From the NCBI RefSeq assembly GCF_049340185.1, contig NZ_JBMPPC010000011.1, positions 1 to 64,000 of the forward strand: 64,000 bases of DNA, given 5' to 3'. The notes below the pieces were generated by a model. That model saw only the letters and a program-made list of their open reading frames with translations, had not been told where the DNA came from and searched no databases. Of the stretch, positions 26,488-35,814 are shown one piece after another; the stretch's first letter is position 1; the number at the start of each line of letters is the position of its first letter. The stretch comes from Undibacterium sp049340185. GTDB lineage: Bacteria > Pseudomonadota > Gammaproteobacteria > Burkholderiales > Burkholderiaceae_D. The translations under genes were made by a program, and so were the position numbers.

Positions 26488-27606
26488 TCAGGCGATACCT
26501 CGCAAGATCAGTCGCGACTGCAAAGACTCCGGCAACATCGCCGACAAAGTCGCCGTGATACGCGCCTCATGCTTGCTCCACCACACACCCGCCGCAATCA
26601 GCGCGAAGCCCAGCAGAGTCAACAAAGCCACAAACACAAAACTGTCTTTGAACAAATACCAAGACAAATCCCCCAGCACCATCGCCAAACCGATCCCGCC
26701 AAACACCGCAAATACCCGGCGTGCCAGAATCGCCCCGATAAAGATCAGACCCGTATTAATCGCCAGATAAATCAGCTTACCCGACAGCGTGCCATTTCCC
26801 ATCGACGACAACGCGCCCCAGAACGTCAGCAAGCCAAACAGATACAGCCAGAACGCATAATCAATCCCGCGACGCGAGCGCACATCCACAATCAGCGCCA
26901 ACACCAGCATCCCCAGGCCAAATACCAGCGAAATCTGCTGACGCACATGCCAGTTACCGCTCAACATGCCCGCGTCATCCTGCATCAGGATCGCAGGCAC
27001 CACATCCATGCCCATATAAAACAAGGTCACTGACACGGGCATCACCAAAAAACTATATTGAAAGCGCCACAGCATCAGCGCGCCCGCCAGCAAGGTCGCC
27101 AGCTCCATCGTCAGCCAGTGCCAGTCTATCCAGCGATGAAAATCCCGATAATGCTCTGTCGTCACCCTATCAACGCCATCAGCCCACCAGCCCAGTACAT
27201 GCTGCAGCGCGAATATCGCCAGCGGCACAAGCGCAACCGCCAACGTCGCAAATATCCCCGCCGGTACGCCCAGACCACGCTTATCCAGCCAGGTCGCCAA
27301 CGCCACCGCAAACAACAGATACACCAGACTCATGTCAAGCAGCACAGGCATGCCCCAGCGCTCCACTGCCAGCGTACTGAATAACGAGCACGCCGCAATC
27401 GCCAGCATCCCGCCCAGGTAATACAGCACCGTCGTGCCACTAAATCGTGTCGGCGCCTGGCGACCGATCATGCCGCTATGGCCTTTGTACCCGGCTTTGC
27501 GCGCCCGCGCTTCCAAAAACTGCAACAACGGATCTACCTGTCCGTAGTGCAACAAGCCCAAATCTGCCGCCTCCATCAAAGCGTCTCGCTTACATAATTT
27601 GCTCAT
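26488..27606 (-). CDS. Polytopic inner membrane protein of unknown function
   Basis: The 372-residue protein has a soluble N-terminus of about 55 residues (MSKLCKRDALMEAADLGLLH) and then roughly ten hydrophobic helices, for example TVLYYLGGMLAIAACSLFST and FVFVALLTLLGFALIAAGVW. The N-terminal helical segment followed by a helix bundle recalls DUF2157-type membrane proteins, which I rate as weak. GGAGGG ahead of 27606 sets the start. It lies 95 bp upstream of the DUF1223 gene on the same strand. Confidence 0.75.
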   Translation of the reverse strand: MSKLCKRDALMEAADLGLLHYGQVDPLLQFLEARARKAGYKGHSGMIGRQAPTRFSGTTVLYYLGGMLAIAACSLFSTLAVERWGMPVLLDMSLVYLLFAVALATWLDKRGLGVPAGIFATLAVALVPLAIFALQHVLGWWADGVDRVTTEHYRDFHRWIDWHWLTMELATLLAGALMLWRFQYSFLVMPVSVTLFYMGMDVVPAILMQDDAGMLSGNWHVRQQISLVFGLGMLVLALIVDVRSRRGIDYAFWLYLFGLLTFWGALSSMGNGTLSGKLIYLAINTGLIFIGAILARRVFAVFGGIGLAMVLGDLSWYLFKDSFVFVALLTLLGFALIAAGVWWSKHEARITATLSAMLPESLQSRLILRGIA

Positions 27607-28021
27607 TCTGTGTCCCTCCGACCTCATCATTTTTTTACTGCAGAGCTTATTAAAATCCTTTTTGCCCACGAGATGGAAAGTACTCAGGAAGTATCGCAAG
27701 CCGATACTTCAGGTCGAGAATATTGACCTTAAAATAAGAAAAATCTGTGCATCTGTTTCTACACATCACGTTTTGTCGTGACTTTTGCCCCGATGTTTGC
27801 CACCCCACCAGATGCTTCCCGCCACAACTAAGACCAAGCAACAGCAAACTAACGCCAAGGTCGTCTCAGTCCCACCATTCACTGCCAGCACAGCAGCTAA
27901 GCCGCTCAGCCGCACACCCCAACAACCACAATCCCAGATTTATGCAGCTCAGCACTACGGGATCGTAGTGCCCTGCGGTAAAATGCTTGTCATCACATTA
28001 TTTATTGGAATGACTGGCACC
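27607..28021. other. Divergent intergenic region upstream of glnS
   Basis: The glnS frame stays open back to 27785, but the extension is Gln/Thr/Pro-rich and unlike GlnS N-termini. No RNA gene or terminator is evident. The promoters of glnS and of the membrane protein gene should lie here. Confidence 0.4.
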
Positions 28022-29809
28022 ATGAGCAACGACATTAAACCAACTGTAAATGTAAATTCATCAACTATAGAAAAATCTGATTCCGTAGAAGCAAAAATTA
28101 CGTCGAATTTCCTGCGTGGCATCATCGATCACGACCTCGCCGCCGGTACTTATACCCGCGACGGTTTGCCCAACGTCATCACCCGCTTCCCGCCAGAACC
28201 CAACGGCTACCTGCACATCGGCCATGCCAAATCGATCTGCCTCAACTTTGGCTTGGCACGCGATTACGCTGGTCGTTGCCATCTGCGCTTTGACGATACC
28301 AATCCAGAAAAAGAAGATCAGGAATATGTCGACACCATCATCGACAGCGTCAAATGGTTGGGCTTCGACTGGAACGATAGCCCTGAACAAGGCGGCAGCA
28401 GCCATCTGTATTACGCCAGCGATTATTTCGACACCTTATATGCCATTGCCGAATACCTGATCAATGCCGGACATGCCTATGTCGACAGTCAATCTGCTGA
28501 CGACATGGCCGCCAATCGTGGTGATTTCTCTAAGCCCGGCGTCAACTCACCTTTCCGCAACCGCACGGCAGCAGAATCTCTGGATTTATTCCGCCGTATG
28601 AAGGCTGGCGAATTCCAAGGTGGCGAACACATTCTGCGCGCCAAGATCGACATGGCGTCGCCCAATATGAATATGCGCGATCCGGCGATCTACCGCATCC
28701 GTCACGCCCATCATCACCGTACCGGCGACAAATGGTGCATCTACCCGATGTACGACTACGCCCATCCGCTGGAAGACGCGATTGAAAACATCACCCACTC
28801 GATCTGCACCTTAGAGTTCCAGGATCACCGTCCGTTCTACGACTGGATTATCGAACGCGCAGCCGAAGGCGGTTTCTTCAAACAACCGGTGCCACGCCAA
28901 TACGAATTCGCCCGACTCAATCTGACCTACGTCGTCACCAGCAAACGCAAACTGCGCCAACTGGTAGAACAAAACATCGTCAGCGGCTGGGACGACCCAC
29001 GCATGCCCACCATCGTCGGCATCCGTCGTCGCGGCTACACACCAGAAGCACTGCAACTGTTTTGCGAACGCATCGGCGTCACCCGCTCCGACGGCTGGAT
29101 CGACTACAGCACGCTAGAAGGCTGCCTGCGTGAAGACCTCGACCCCAAAGCACCACGCGCCACCGCCGTACTGCGCCCGCTGAAACTCATCATCGACAAT
29201 TTCCCTATGGTGGGAGAAATGAGTGAAAACGTCGCCTGCAACGCCCCAGTCCACCCGCACCACCCAGAGCGCGGCAACCGCGAATTCACCATCAGCAAAG
29301 AACTCTGGATCGAGCAAGAAGACTTTATGGAAGTCCCAAGCAAAGGCTACTTCCGCCTCTTCCCAGGCAACAAGGTACGTCTGCGTTATGGCTACGTCGT
29401 TGAATGCACAGGCGCAGACAAAGACGCCGACGGCAACATCATCGCCGTCCACTGCAACTACTTCCCCGACAGCAAATCCGGCACCGAAGGCAGCGCCAAT
29501 TACAAAGTCAAGGGCAACATCCACTGGGTCAGCGCCGCCGATGCATTAGAAGTCGAAGTCCGTTTATACGACCGCTTATTCACCGATGCAAACCCAGATG
29601 CTGGCGGCAAAGACTTCATGACCTTGCTCAATCCAAGCGCATTAGAAGTCGTCAAAGCTTATGTAGAACCGGGTATGAAAGACGTGACACCAGATACGCG
29701 TTTGCAGTTTGAACGTCATGGGTATTTTGTGGCGGATCGTGTGGATTCTGTGGTGGGGAAACCGGTGTTTAATCGGGTGACTACTTTGAAGGATTCGTGG
29801 GGGAAGTAA
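28022..29809 (+). CDS. glnS: Glutaminyl-tRNA synthetase
   Basis: GlnS charges tRNA-Gln with glutamine. The 595-residue product starts MSNDIKPT, followed by NFLRGIIDHDLAAGTY. It has the class I motif FPPEPNGYLHIGHAKSICLN, the tRNA-binding FDDTNPEKEDQEYVD, and a KMSKS-equivalent VTSKRKL. Domain order and length fit bacterial GlnS. The exact start is uncertain: an in-frame ATG at 28010 is also possible, and neither has a strong ribosome binding site. It is transcribed divergently from the membrane protein gene. Confidence 0.95.
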   Translation: MSNDIKPTVNVNSSTIEKSDSVEAKITSNFLRGIIDHDLAAGTYTRDGLPNVITRFPPEPNGYLHIGHAKSICLNFGLARDYAGRCHLRFDDTNPEKEDQEYVDTIIDSVKWLGFDWNDSPEQGGSSHLYYASDYFDTLYAIAEYLINAGHAYVDSQSADDMAANRGDFSKPGVNSPFRNRTAAESLDLFRRMKAGEFQGGEHILRAKIDMASPNMNMRDPAIYRIRHAHHHRTGDKWCIYPMYDYAHPLEDAIENITHSICTLEFQDHRPFYDWIIERAAEGGFFKQPVPRQYEFARLNLTYVVTSKRKLRQLVEQNIVSGWDDPRMPTIVGIRRRGYTPEALQLFCERIGVTRSDGWIDYSTLEGCLREDLDPKAPRATAVLRPLKLIIDNFPMVGEMSENVACNAPVHPHHPERGNREFTISKELWIEQEDFMEVPSKGYFRLFPGNKVRLRYGYVVECTGADKDADGNIIAVHCNYFPDSKSGTEGSANYKVKGNIHWVSAADALEVEVRLYDRLFTDANPDAGGKDFMTLLNPSALEVVKAYVEPGMKDVTPDTRLQFERHGYFVADRVDSVVGKPVFNRVTTLKDSWGK

Positions 29810-29878
29810 CCTAAAATTTTAGTAAAAATACGCCACACATCCAAAAACAAGATACACAATTTTATTTTAGGACTAGTT

Positions 29879-30640
29879 ATGACCTATGACCAAGTGTCGC
29901 TGAAGCAACCTCAAGAATCAATCGATTACGCGCAAAATTCTAATTTTATAATTGACCAAATAAATCAAATTATGAATGAAGCAATGATGACGGGAAATAA
30001 TAAAATCGTCATTAATACAAATCTAGCGCTTGGCATACCTATGGAAAATGTCAACAAAATCGCCGGACCATTTGTCGAGGCCTGGGCAGTGGAAATATTT
30101 ACAAACTATCTCGCGAATAAAGTCTCTCCAAGTTTAAAAAACGTTACCCCAGGCGAGCGTCTCAACATGGCTGATGTAATACTTGAATTTAATCTTGAAA
30201 CCGGGAAATCCATTTTTGGTTACGTTGATGTAAAAGCGACCTCTAAAGATATAGAAGGTAGTGGAAAATCTCCAAACATCACATCGTATGCAAGAATAAG
30301 AAGTGCCTACGTTCAAAATCCGAATTTCAATTTCATTATTTTATCAATAAAGCATCGTGTCTATAGTAAAAAAGACCCTTTAACAAACATGATGATGGGA
30401 ATTATGGAGGTGATGGAGTTCAAAGCCTATGATCTCAAATTTATCGCAGAAAACGATATAAGCTATAACCCTGCACTCGGAACAGGTCAATTACAGATAA
30501 AAGATATTCATCACGTAAATCATAAATTCCGTACAACTTGGGAGTTTTGTCAAATCCTCGACCGCAAATTTCTTTCTTCTAAAAAAGGATTTGATCAGTG
30601 GTATGAATACGCATTACAAAACAACTGGACAAACGAATGA
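29879..30640 (+). CDS. Putative type II restriction endonuclease (PD-(D/E)xK-like)
   Basis: The 253-residue protein has no family I can name, but it sits directly before a DNA methyltransferase with a four-base ATGA overlap. It shows a plausible PD-(D/E)xK catalytic core: Asp99 in MADVILEF and Asp117-x-Lys119 in GYVDVKATS, separated by a beta-hairpin-sized gap. A preceding helix with EAW (FVEAWAVEIF) is also typical of such nucleases. Base composition is clearly more AT-rich than the flanking genes, consistent with recent transfer. The recognition sequence is unknown. Confidence 0.72.
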   Translation: MTYDQVSLKQPQESIDYAQNSNFIIDQINQIMNEAMMTGNNKIVINTNLALGIPMENVNKIAGPFVEAWAVEIFTNYLANKVSPSLKNVTPGERLNMADVILEFNLETGKSIFGYVDVKATSKDIEGSGKSPNITSYARIRSAYVQNPNFNFIILSIKHRVYSKKDPLTNMMMGIMEVMEFKAYDLKFIAENDISYNPALGTGQLQIKDIHHVNHKFRTTWEFCQILDRKFLSSKKGFDQWYEYALQNNWTNE

Positions 30641-31563
30641 AAGAAATCGATTTAAGGTGTGGAGATGCCTTACATTTGCTAAAAGCCTTGAAAAGTGACT
30701 CAATAGATTTAATCGTAACTGACCCTCCATACAACTTAGGAAAAGATTATGGAAACAATCATGACCTAAAAGGTTTTGATGAGTACATGAAATTCACACA
30801 GGATTGGCTCCGAGAAGCAAAAAGAGTTTTGAAGCCAAATGGAACAATCTATGTATTCATGGGCGTTCGCTTTATTTCCTATATCTATGACATTATGGAT
30901 AGAGAGTTAGGGTTGTTTTTTAATAGTTGGATTGTCTGGCACTACACACAAGGCTTAGGCAAAACTAGGGGTTTTTCTCCTAGGCACGACGATATTCTCG
31001 TATTTAGTAAAGGAAAAGATTTTCTATTCAATTTGGATGACATTAGAATCCCTCAAAAATTCTATCGGGAACGCAACAACATGCGCGGTGCAAACCCGGG
31101 TGACGTATGGGAATTTTCTCATGTCCATTACTCCAACCCAAATCGGCAAAATCACCCTACTCAAAAACCAGAGGGATTGATTGCTAGGATGGTTCTCGCT
31201 TCAAGTAACGTAAACGATTTAGTACTTGATCCCTTTGTTGGAAGTGGGACAACATTGCGTGTATGTCAACAACTGAATCGGAAAGCACTAGGCTTTGAGT
31301 TAAACCCAGACTACGTCAGTCTAGTGAAGCAACGCTTAAATGAACCATTCCAAGGATTCGACAGTATTGATCCCAGAATGGAACGCATACCGAATGACTT
31401 ACGTGACGCGACCATTAGAAAAGAGTATTTAAATAATCATATTGACTGGTTTCTTAAACACCATCCTAGAAAGATCGCAGAGTTTGAAAAACTTGTAAGA
31501 GAAAAGTACGGCGAAATTCTTGATATAAATAAAAAAATCTCCCCACAAGAAAAGCTATTCTAA
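30637..31563 (+). CDS. Type II DNA methyltransferase, beta class
   Basis: This 308-residue S-adenosylmethionine-dependent methyltransferase has motif IV DPPYNLG at residues 29-35 and motif I DPFVGSGTT at about 198-206. Motif IV preceding motif I defines the beta class, and DPPY favours N6-adenine (N4-cytosine enzymes more often have SPPY). The QNHPTQKPEGLIARMV block before motif I is typical. It overlaps the nuclease gene by four bases and should protect host DNA from it. The C-terminal extension (about 240-308) may contribute to target recognition. Confidence 0.92.
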   Translation: MKEIDLRCGDALHLLKALKSDSIDLIVTDPPYNLGKDYGNNHDLKGFDEYMKFTQDWLREAKRVLKPNGTIYVFMGVRFISYIYDIMDRELGLFFNSWIVWHYTQGLGKTRGFSPRHDDILVFSKGKDFLFNLDDIRIPQKFYRERNNMRGANPGDVWEFSHVHYSNPNRQNHPTQKPEGLIARMVLASSNVNDLVLDPFVGSGTTLRVCQQLNRKALGFELNPDYVSLVKQRLNEPFQGFDSIDPRMERIPNDLRDATIRKEYLNNHIDWFLKHHPRKIAEFEKLVREKYGEILDINKKISPQEKLF

Positions 31564-31566
31564 TCA

Positions 31567-31798
31567 AGCAAGCGTAGCATGCGTGCACCCTCCTCTGCTT
31601 ATCAGCCTGAAAAAGCACGCCTTGCTTCCGCTACATCAGCACACGTATCCAAATCTCATTTCGACGGAAAAACGGTAATGAAAACGGCGAGTTGTAGCGT
31701 GAAAGAACAGGTTCGCCTTCCAATCTCAAACCGACTTCACTTGCCAGCTTTTTGAGCAGGCTGAGTTTTTCTTCATACAGCAAGCGTAGCGTGCGTAC
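31567..31798. repeat. 20-bp direct repeat pair around the SOUL remnant
   Basis: AGCAAGCGTAGCATGCGTGC at 31567-31586 and AGCAAGCGTAGCGTGCGTAC at 31779-31798 agree at 18 of 20 positions and enclose the gene remnant between the methyltransferase and the IS110 element. They may be repeat-family copies or scars of the events that inserted the restriction system. Confidence 0.7.
31631..31777 (-). pseudogene. C-terminal remnant of a SOUL-type haem-binding protein gene
   Basis: On the minus strand the frame encodes YEEKLSLLKKLASEVGLRLE and then GEPVLSRYNSPFSLPFFRRN followed by EIWIRVLM and a stop. The RYNSPF...FxRRNEIW ending is the hallmark C-terminus of SOUL/haem-binding proteins, which are normally around 200 residues. 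Only about the last 49 residues survive. The rest is missing; the region beyond the IS110 element (to 33300) does not encode it. The gene was probably truncated by the IS110 insertion or by arrival of the restriction system. Confidence 0.6.
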
Positions 31799-31821
31799 CT
31801 CCGTAGATACTGTCTTGCAGA

Positions 31822-32769
31822 TCAAGCGAATTCTGGATTAAAAGGGGTTTTAGACTTAAGGATCGTAAAAGCCAAAGAAAGTAATTTTCGCATACAAGCA
31901 ACGATAGCGAGCATCTTAGGTTTTCCTGCTTGTAGTAGTCGTTGATAAAAATGGCGAATGACAGGGTTGAAGCGCATAGCGACAATAGCAGGCATATACA
32001 AGCCAGCACGTAAGCGAGCGGAACCTGTTTTTGAGATTCTGCCCTTCCCCCTGACAGATGAACCTGACTCGTACGGTCGTGGATTCAAGCCAGCAAATGA
32101 GACGACGGACTTGGCACATGCATGGCGGGAGAACGGTAGTTCAGCAAGCAATAAGGCACTAGAAACTTTCCCCAACCCTGGAATAGACTTGAGTAAGTCG
32201 CTTTGCGTGCGCAGATCGGGATCGTCATCGATATGCGCTTTAATGGTTTGCTCAATCGCCCTAATCTCTTCTGCCAACGTGAGTAAGACAGTATTGATGG
32301 AAGGGGCAACAACTGGTAAAGAAACCTCCAGGCGGTTACGTTCTTGTTGCTGTAAATCCTTGAGTGACTCCAAGCGACGAACAAGCGCTTGTAGCTGGCG
32401 GATATTGGCTGGAAGCGGCGTAAATAAAGAAGGATTCATCACCTGGCAAAACCGTGCGATTAACTTGGCGTCGGCTTTATCGGTCTTAACACGGCTTAAT
32501 GTGCTCTGTGCAAATGCGGCAATTTGTGCTGGATTAACGACGGAAACTTTGTATTTTGCGTCAAACAAATAATTCGCTAGTGCTTCGTAATATACGCCCG
32601 TCGCCTCCATGCAGAAATGAGCATCTTGCACAGACAAGGACTCACACCAGATCAGCATATCGTCGAAGCCGGAGTGTGAATTCTTAAATGTCTTGTGCTT
32701 ATATTTATTATTGCTATCAAGCACAGCTATATCAAATTTTAGTTTGGCGATGTCAATACCGATATTCAT
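31822..32769 (-). CDS. IS110-family transposase
   Basis: The 315-residue transposase has an N-terminal DEDD (RuvC-like) domain starting MNIGIDIAKLKFDIAVLD, with CMEATGVYYEALANYL and KTDKADAKLIARF. The C-terminal Tnp_20 domain has LLKSIPGLGKVSSALLLAEL, VSFAGLNPRPYESGSS and the Ser-containing GKGRISKTGSARLRAGLYM. IS110 enzymes are RNA-guided recombinases that act with a bridge RNA from the element's non-coding end. The frame looks intact. The start is MNIG at 32769 (an ATG at 32772 is alternative). It differs at the N-terminus from the element at the window's left edge. Confidence 0.95.
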   Translation of the reverse strand: MNIGIDIAKLKFDIAVLDSNNKYKHKTFKNSHSGFDDMLIWCESLSVQDAHFCMEATGVYYEALANYLFDAKYKVSVVNPAQIAAFAQSTLSRVKTDKADAKLIARFCQVMNPSLFTPLPANIRQLQALVRRLESLKDLQQQERNRLEVSLPVVAPSINTVLLTLAEEIRAIEQTIKAHIDDDPDLRTQSDLLKSIPGLGKVSSALLLAELPFSRHACAKSVVSFAGLNPRPYESGSSVRGKGRISKTGSARLRAGLYMPAIVAMRFNPVIRHFYQRLLQAGKPKMLAIVACMRKLLSLAFTILKSKTPFNPEFA

Positions 32770-32965
32770 CATAAAGATCAAAGTGAGGAAAATAAAGACG
32801 ATTTGGAAACCTGTATGGTCTAACCTTGTGGATGCAGGCTCAGGTGCCAACAAGTGGCACTGGCCTAGGATACTGTTCAGATTTAACAGGAAATGAGATA
32901 CGGGTGCATATCTACGTTCCGGGCTAAAAGCCCCAGGGTGCGCACGGCATCCCGTATCTATTCCA
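32770..32965 (-). mobile_element. Non-coding upstream end of the IS110 element, candidate bridge RNA region
   Basis: About 200 bp upstream of the transposase start contain no gene. They hold a long stem, AGATACGGGTGC at about 32896-32909 against GCATCCCGTATCT at about 32948-32960, with GGGCTAAAAGCCC inside. IS110-group elements encode a bridge RNA of under 200 nt in this position. The exact element ends are not visible because IS110 elements lack clear terminal repeats. Part of the stem resembles the GGGTGCAACCCG repeats seen elsewhere in the window, so the outer hairpin could belong to the host. Confidence 0.45.
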
Positions 32966-33040
32966 AATAACTTTTACTCAGCGAATATTTGCTTTTGTAA
33001 GCATTCAATTTCATCTATTGAATGAATCCTTATGATACAA

Positions 33041-33185
33041 GGGTGCGCCATGCGCACCGTTTCACCGGATACCTCATTTTTTACGCCGTTCGTTTTTCCA
33101 TCATTGGTGCGCATGGCGCACCTTACCAAATGTTTATGCGGCTTGTGGCGTGTTTTTGTGCCACGAGGCGCATTTTGATTGGTGG
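33041..33185. repeat. 145-bp palindromic repeat, copy A
   Basis: The unit begins GGGTGCGCCATGCGCACCG, has a second palindrome GGTGCGCATGGCGCACC in its middle and ends in ATGCGGCTTGTGGCGTG...CACGAGGCGCAT. Copy B at 36295-36440 is in the same orientation and clearly homologous along its length. The pair brackets the VgrG/PAAR module. Short pieces of the unit also occur at about 41900 and 50668. It looks like a small non-autonomous mobile or REP-like element. The rest of 32966-33540 holds only a terminator and the vgrG leader. Confidence 0.82.
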
Positions 33186-33335
33186 ATTTTTTTATTGTAG
33201 TCATCCCAGGATATACAAGAATAATCGCCTCCATTTTTTGAAGAAAAGTTAGAATCACCGGCAATCATTAACGAAATGAATAAGATCAAGTCTGAGGTCA
33301 GGTCTGCGTGACACATTTAAAAAATGTAATCGAAG

Positions 33336-33378
33336 AAAAGGGACGGCATCGCTTTACATACCATGCCGCTCTTTTTTA
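33336..33378. terminator. Intrinsic terminator upstream of the spike gene
   Basis: CGGCAT (33344-33349) and ATGCCG (33363-33368) form a stem flanked by AAAAGG and CTCTTTTTT. It insulates the spike module from the left, and a minus-strand role is also possible. Confidence 0.65.
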
Positions 33379-33539
33379 TTCATCTGATTAAATACATTTC
33401 GTCAGCTATCTTCTGGTTCAAGTTTGAAAGCACTGTCTTGAGCCTGTAAATAAATTTGCGTCGCCGAAGACACCATTACCTTCTCCCTGAATCCTTTTCA
33501 GTGAATCGTTTGTTTTACATTTTTTGGAGCATCAATAAG

Positions 33540-35324
33540 ATGGCAAGTCCGAATCCAGGTAGTGTCGTTACTTACAACATCAGCATCAACGGCAGCGCTA
33601 TACCCGATACCTATGAGGTTCACTCGATTCGCGTTGAGCAAGCCGTCAATCGCATTGCTACAGCGACGATTGTTTTGCTCGATGGTGATCCAGCCTCAGA
33701 GACATTCGCAATTAGTGAGTCGGCGACTTTTGTGCCGGGTAATGAAGTGACGATCGAGCTTGGATATGACGCCAATAACACGGTGTTATTTCAGGGCGTC
33801 GTGACAAAACAAGCGATACGTATTAATAACGCGAGTGGTCCGACATTAGAAGTGGAATGCAAAGACAAAGCAGTACAAATGACGGTCGGGCGTAAGAATT
33901 GCACCTGGCAGAATAGCGCAGATAGCGACGCGATCGCGACCTTGATTGCTAATGCTGGCTTGTCGTCCTCGGTAGCAGCAACGGCGGTAACGATTCCCTC
34001 GCTGGTGCAATACGATGCGACGGATTGGGATTTTATGCTGAGTCGCGCAGAGGTCAATAGTATGGTGGTCAGCACGATCAATAATAAGGTCAGCGTGTTT
34101 AATCCGACTAGCGATACGAGTCCGGCCTTGACGCTGACCTATGGCATGGATCTGATTGACTTTCATGCGGAAATCAATGCCCTCACGCAGTTATCCAAGG
34201 TCACGGCATCGTCCTGGGATGTGCAGAACCAGCAATTGATCAGCGCAGAGGCTAGCAATGAGTTGCCTGGACCGGGCAATCTGAGTAGTGCGCAATTGTC
34301 GGGCGTGGCTCATCTCAGTAATTTTGAATTACAGACCAGTGCCGCAGAGAGCAAAGATGCACTGACGGCGTGGGCGAAATCGCAGATACTGAAAAGTGCT
34401 TTATCTAAAATTATTGGTAACGCCAGGTTTCAAGGCGATCCAATCTTGGTTCCCGGGAAGTATTTAACTTTGGCGGGCTTAGGGGCGCGATTTAATGGTG
34501 ACCATTTTGTCTCGGCAGTCAGACACGAGATTGCCAATGGCAATTGGATGACAGAGGCCGATATTGGCTTGTCGCCGACCTGGTTTAACCAGGCACATCA
34601 AATTGAAGCGCCGCCAGCAGCGGGTCTGTTGCCGGGTGTGGGTGGCTTGTTCAACGCGACGGTGAAGAAGATTGACAGCGATCCGGATAATGAATATCGC
34701 ATTCTGGTGGACGTTGCCCTGTTCAACGACAAGGGGACGGGATTGTGGGCACGGATGTCGAATTTTTATTCAACAAATGGGCGAGGTGCTTTCTTCTTGC
34801 CTGAGGTTGGTGACGAAGTTATTTTAGGCTTTTTAAATCAAGATCCACGTTATCCGGTAATCTTGGGCAGTCTGTATAGCCAGAAAAACAAACCCGATGC
34901 GGCGTTCACACCGAATGCAACCAATAACATGAAGGGGATCGTCACGAAGAGCGGCTTGCGCATCATGTTTGATGATGACAACAAAATTCTCACGCTGATC
35001 ACAGCCGACAACAATACGCTTGAGTTGAGCGACAAAGACAAGCAAATTTCAATCAAAGATGAGAACGGCAATTCTATCGTGATGTCATCGACAGGTATCG
35101 CTATCAAGAGTGATCAATCCATTAGCCTCGAAGCGGCACAAGGCGTAAGGATTAAGGGAGACACCGGCATTACGATCGAGAGTTCGGGTGGCGATGTGAG
35201 CACCAAGGGACTCAATATCAAAAACACTGCGGATATACAGTACACGGCCAAAGGCAATGCGGAAGTATCTGTAGAGGGCGGCGGCATACTAACGCTCAAA
35301 GCCGCGATGGTGATGATTAACTAA
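33540..35324 (+). CDS. VgrG-like spike protein, eCIS type
   Basis: The 594-residue protein is a gp27/gp5-like spike. Residues about 1-350 form the gp27-like part (SIRVEQAVNRIATATIVLLD, PGNEVTIELGYD, VLFQGVVTKQAI). About 362-460 form the gp5 OB fold (FLPEVGDEVILGFLNQDPRYPVILG-type segment, its start and end visible). About 500-594 is a repetitive beta-helix spike with SISLEAAQGVRIKGDTGITI. It lacks long effector extensions. The style resembles spikes of extracellular contractile injection systems (Afp8/PVC8) more than classical T6SS VgrG. GGAG at 33526-33529 sets the start at 33540. A PAAR gene follows directly. No other injection-system genes are in the window. Confidence 0.88.
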   Translation: MASPNPGSVVTYNISINGSAIPDTYEVHSIRVEQAVNRIATATIVLLDGDPASETFAISESATFVPGNEVTIELGYDANNTVLFQGVVTKQAIRINNASGPTLEVECKDKAVQMTVGRKNCTWQNSADSDAIATLIANAGLSSSVAATAVTIPSLVQYDATDWDFMLSRAEVNSMVVSTINNKVSVFNPTSDTSPALTLTYGMDLIDFHAEINALTQLSKVTASSWDVQNQQLISAEASNELPGPGNLSSAQLSGVAHLSNFELQTSAAESKDALTAWAKSQILKSALSKIIGNARFQGDPILVPGKYLTLAGLGARFNGDHFVSAVRHEIANGNWMTEADIGLSPTWFNQAHQIEAPPAAGLLPGVGGLFNATVKKIDSDPDNEYRILVDVALFNDKGTGLWARMSNFYSTNGRGAFFLPEVGDEVILGFLNQDPRYPVILGSLYSQKNKPDAAFTPNATNNMKGIVTKSGLRIMFDDDNKILTLITADNNTLELSDKDKQISIKDENGNSIVMSSTGIAIKSDQSISLEAAQGVRIKGDTGITIESSGGDVSTKGLNIKNTADIQYTAKGNAEVSVEGGGILTLKAAMVMIN

Positions 35325-35337
35325 GAGGAACAAGACC

Positions 35338-35637
35338 ATGCCACCTGCTGCACGACTGACAGATCTCCATACCTGCCCCATGGTGACACCGGGGCTGCCA
35401 CCGATACCGCACGTGGGTGGCCCTATTGCAGGCCCCGGTGTGCCCACGGTACTGATCGGCAAAATACCAGCCGCTTGTGTCGGCGATATGGCGGTGTGTG
35501 TTGGCCCGCCAGATACCATCGTTAAAGGCTCCAGCAGCGTGATGATAGGCGGCAGGCCCGCAGCGCGCTTGGGCGATAGTACGGCGCATGGCGGCACGAT
35601 TGCGCTTGGTGATTTCACCGTCATGATAGGAGGGTAG
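35338..35637 (+). CDS. PAAR-domain spike tip protein
   Basis: The 99-residue protein is a complete PAAR domain: PAARLTDLHTCPM at the start, GPGVPTVLIGKIPAACVGD, and SSVMIGGRPAARLGDSTAHGG. The conserved His and Cys residues should bind the zinc at the tip of the spike. There is no effector extension. It starts 13 bp after the VgrG-like gene, with AGAGGA as ribosome binding site, so the two form an operon that would build a sharpened spike. Confidence 0.93.
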   Translation: MPPAARLTDLHTCPMVTPGLPPIPHVGGPIAGPGVPTVLIGKIPAACVGDMAVCVGPPDTIVKGSSSVMIGGRPAARLGDSTAHGGTIALGDFTVMIGG

Positions 35638-35814
35638 TAAGGATGGGGACGAGTCTTGACTTAAGGCTTTTTTGAACTAGCGTCGCCTAGACAATTGCGT
35701 CAGCTTCTTTTTTAAATCGATGCGGAGACTTTTAGTTCATTAGTTCATTGCGTCGATCCCTGCATCTCATTTAATTCCCATCAAGCTATTTGCGATACCG
35801 AAGGAATTTTTATC

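Noticed and set aside
32974..33264. Minus-strand frame beyond the IS110 element, tested as the missing N-terminus of the SOUL gene
   Set aside because: No SOUL-like sequence; it is the antisense of repeat copy A.
33540..35637. Calling the VgrG-PAAR pair a type VI secretion system
   Set aside because: No Tss structural genes are present and the spike looks more like the extracellular injection system type.
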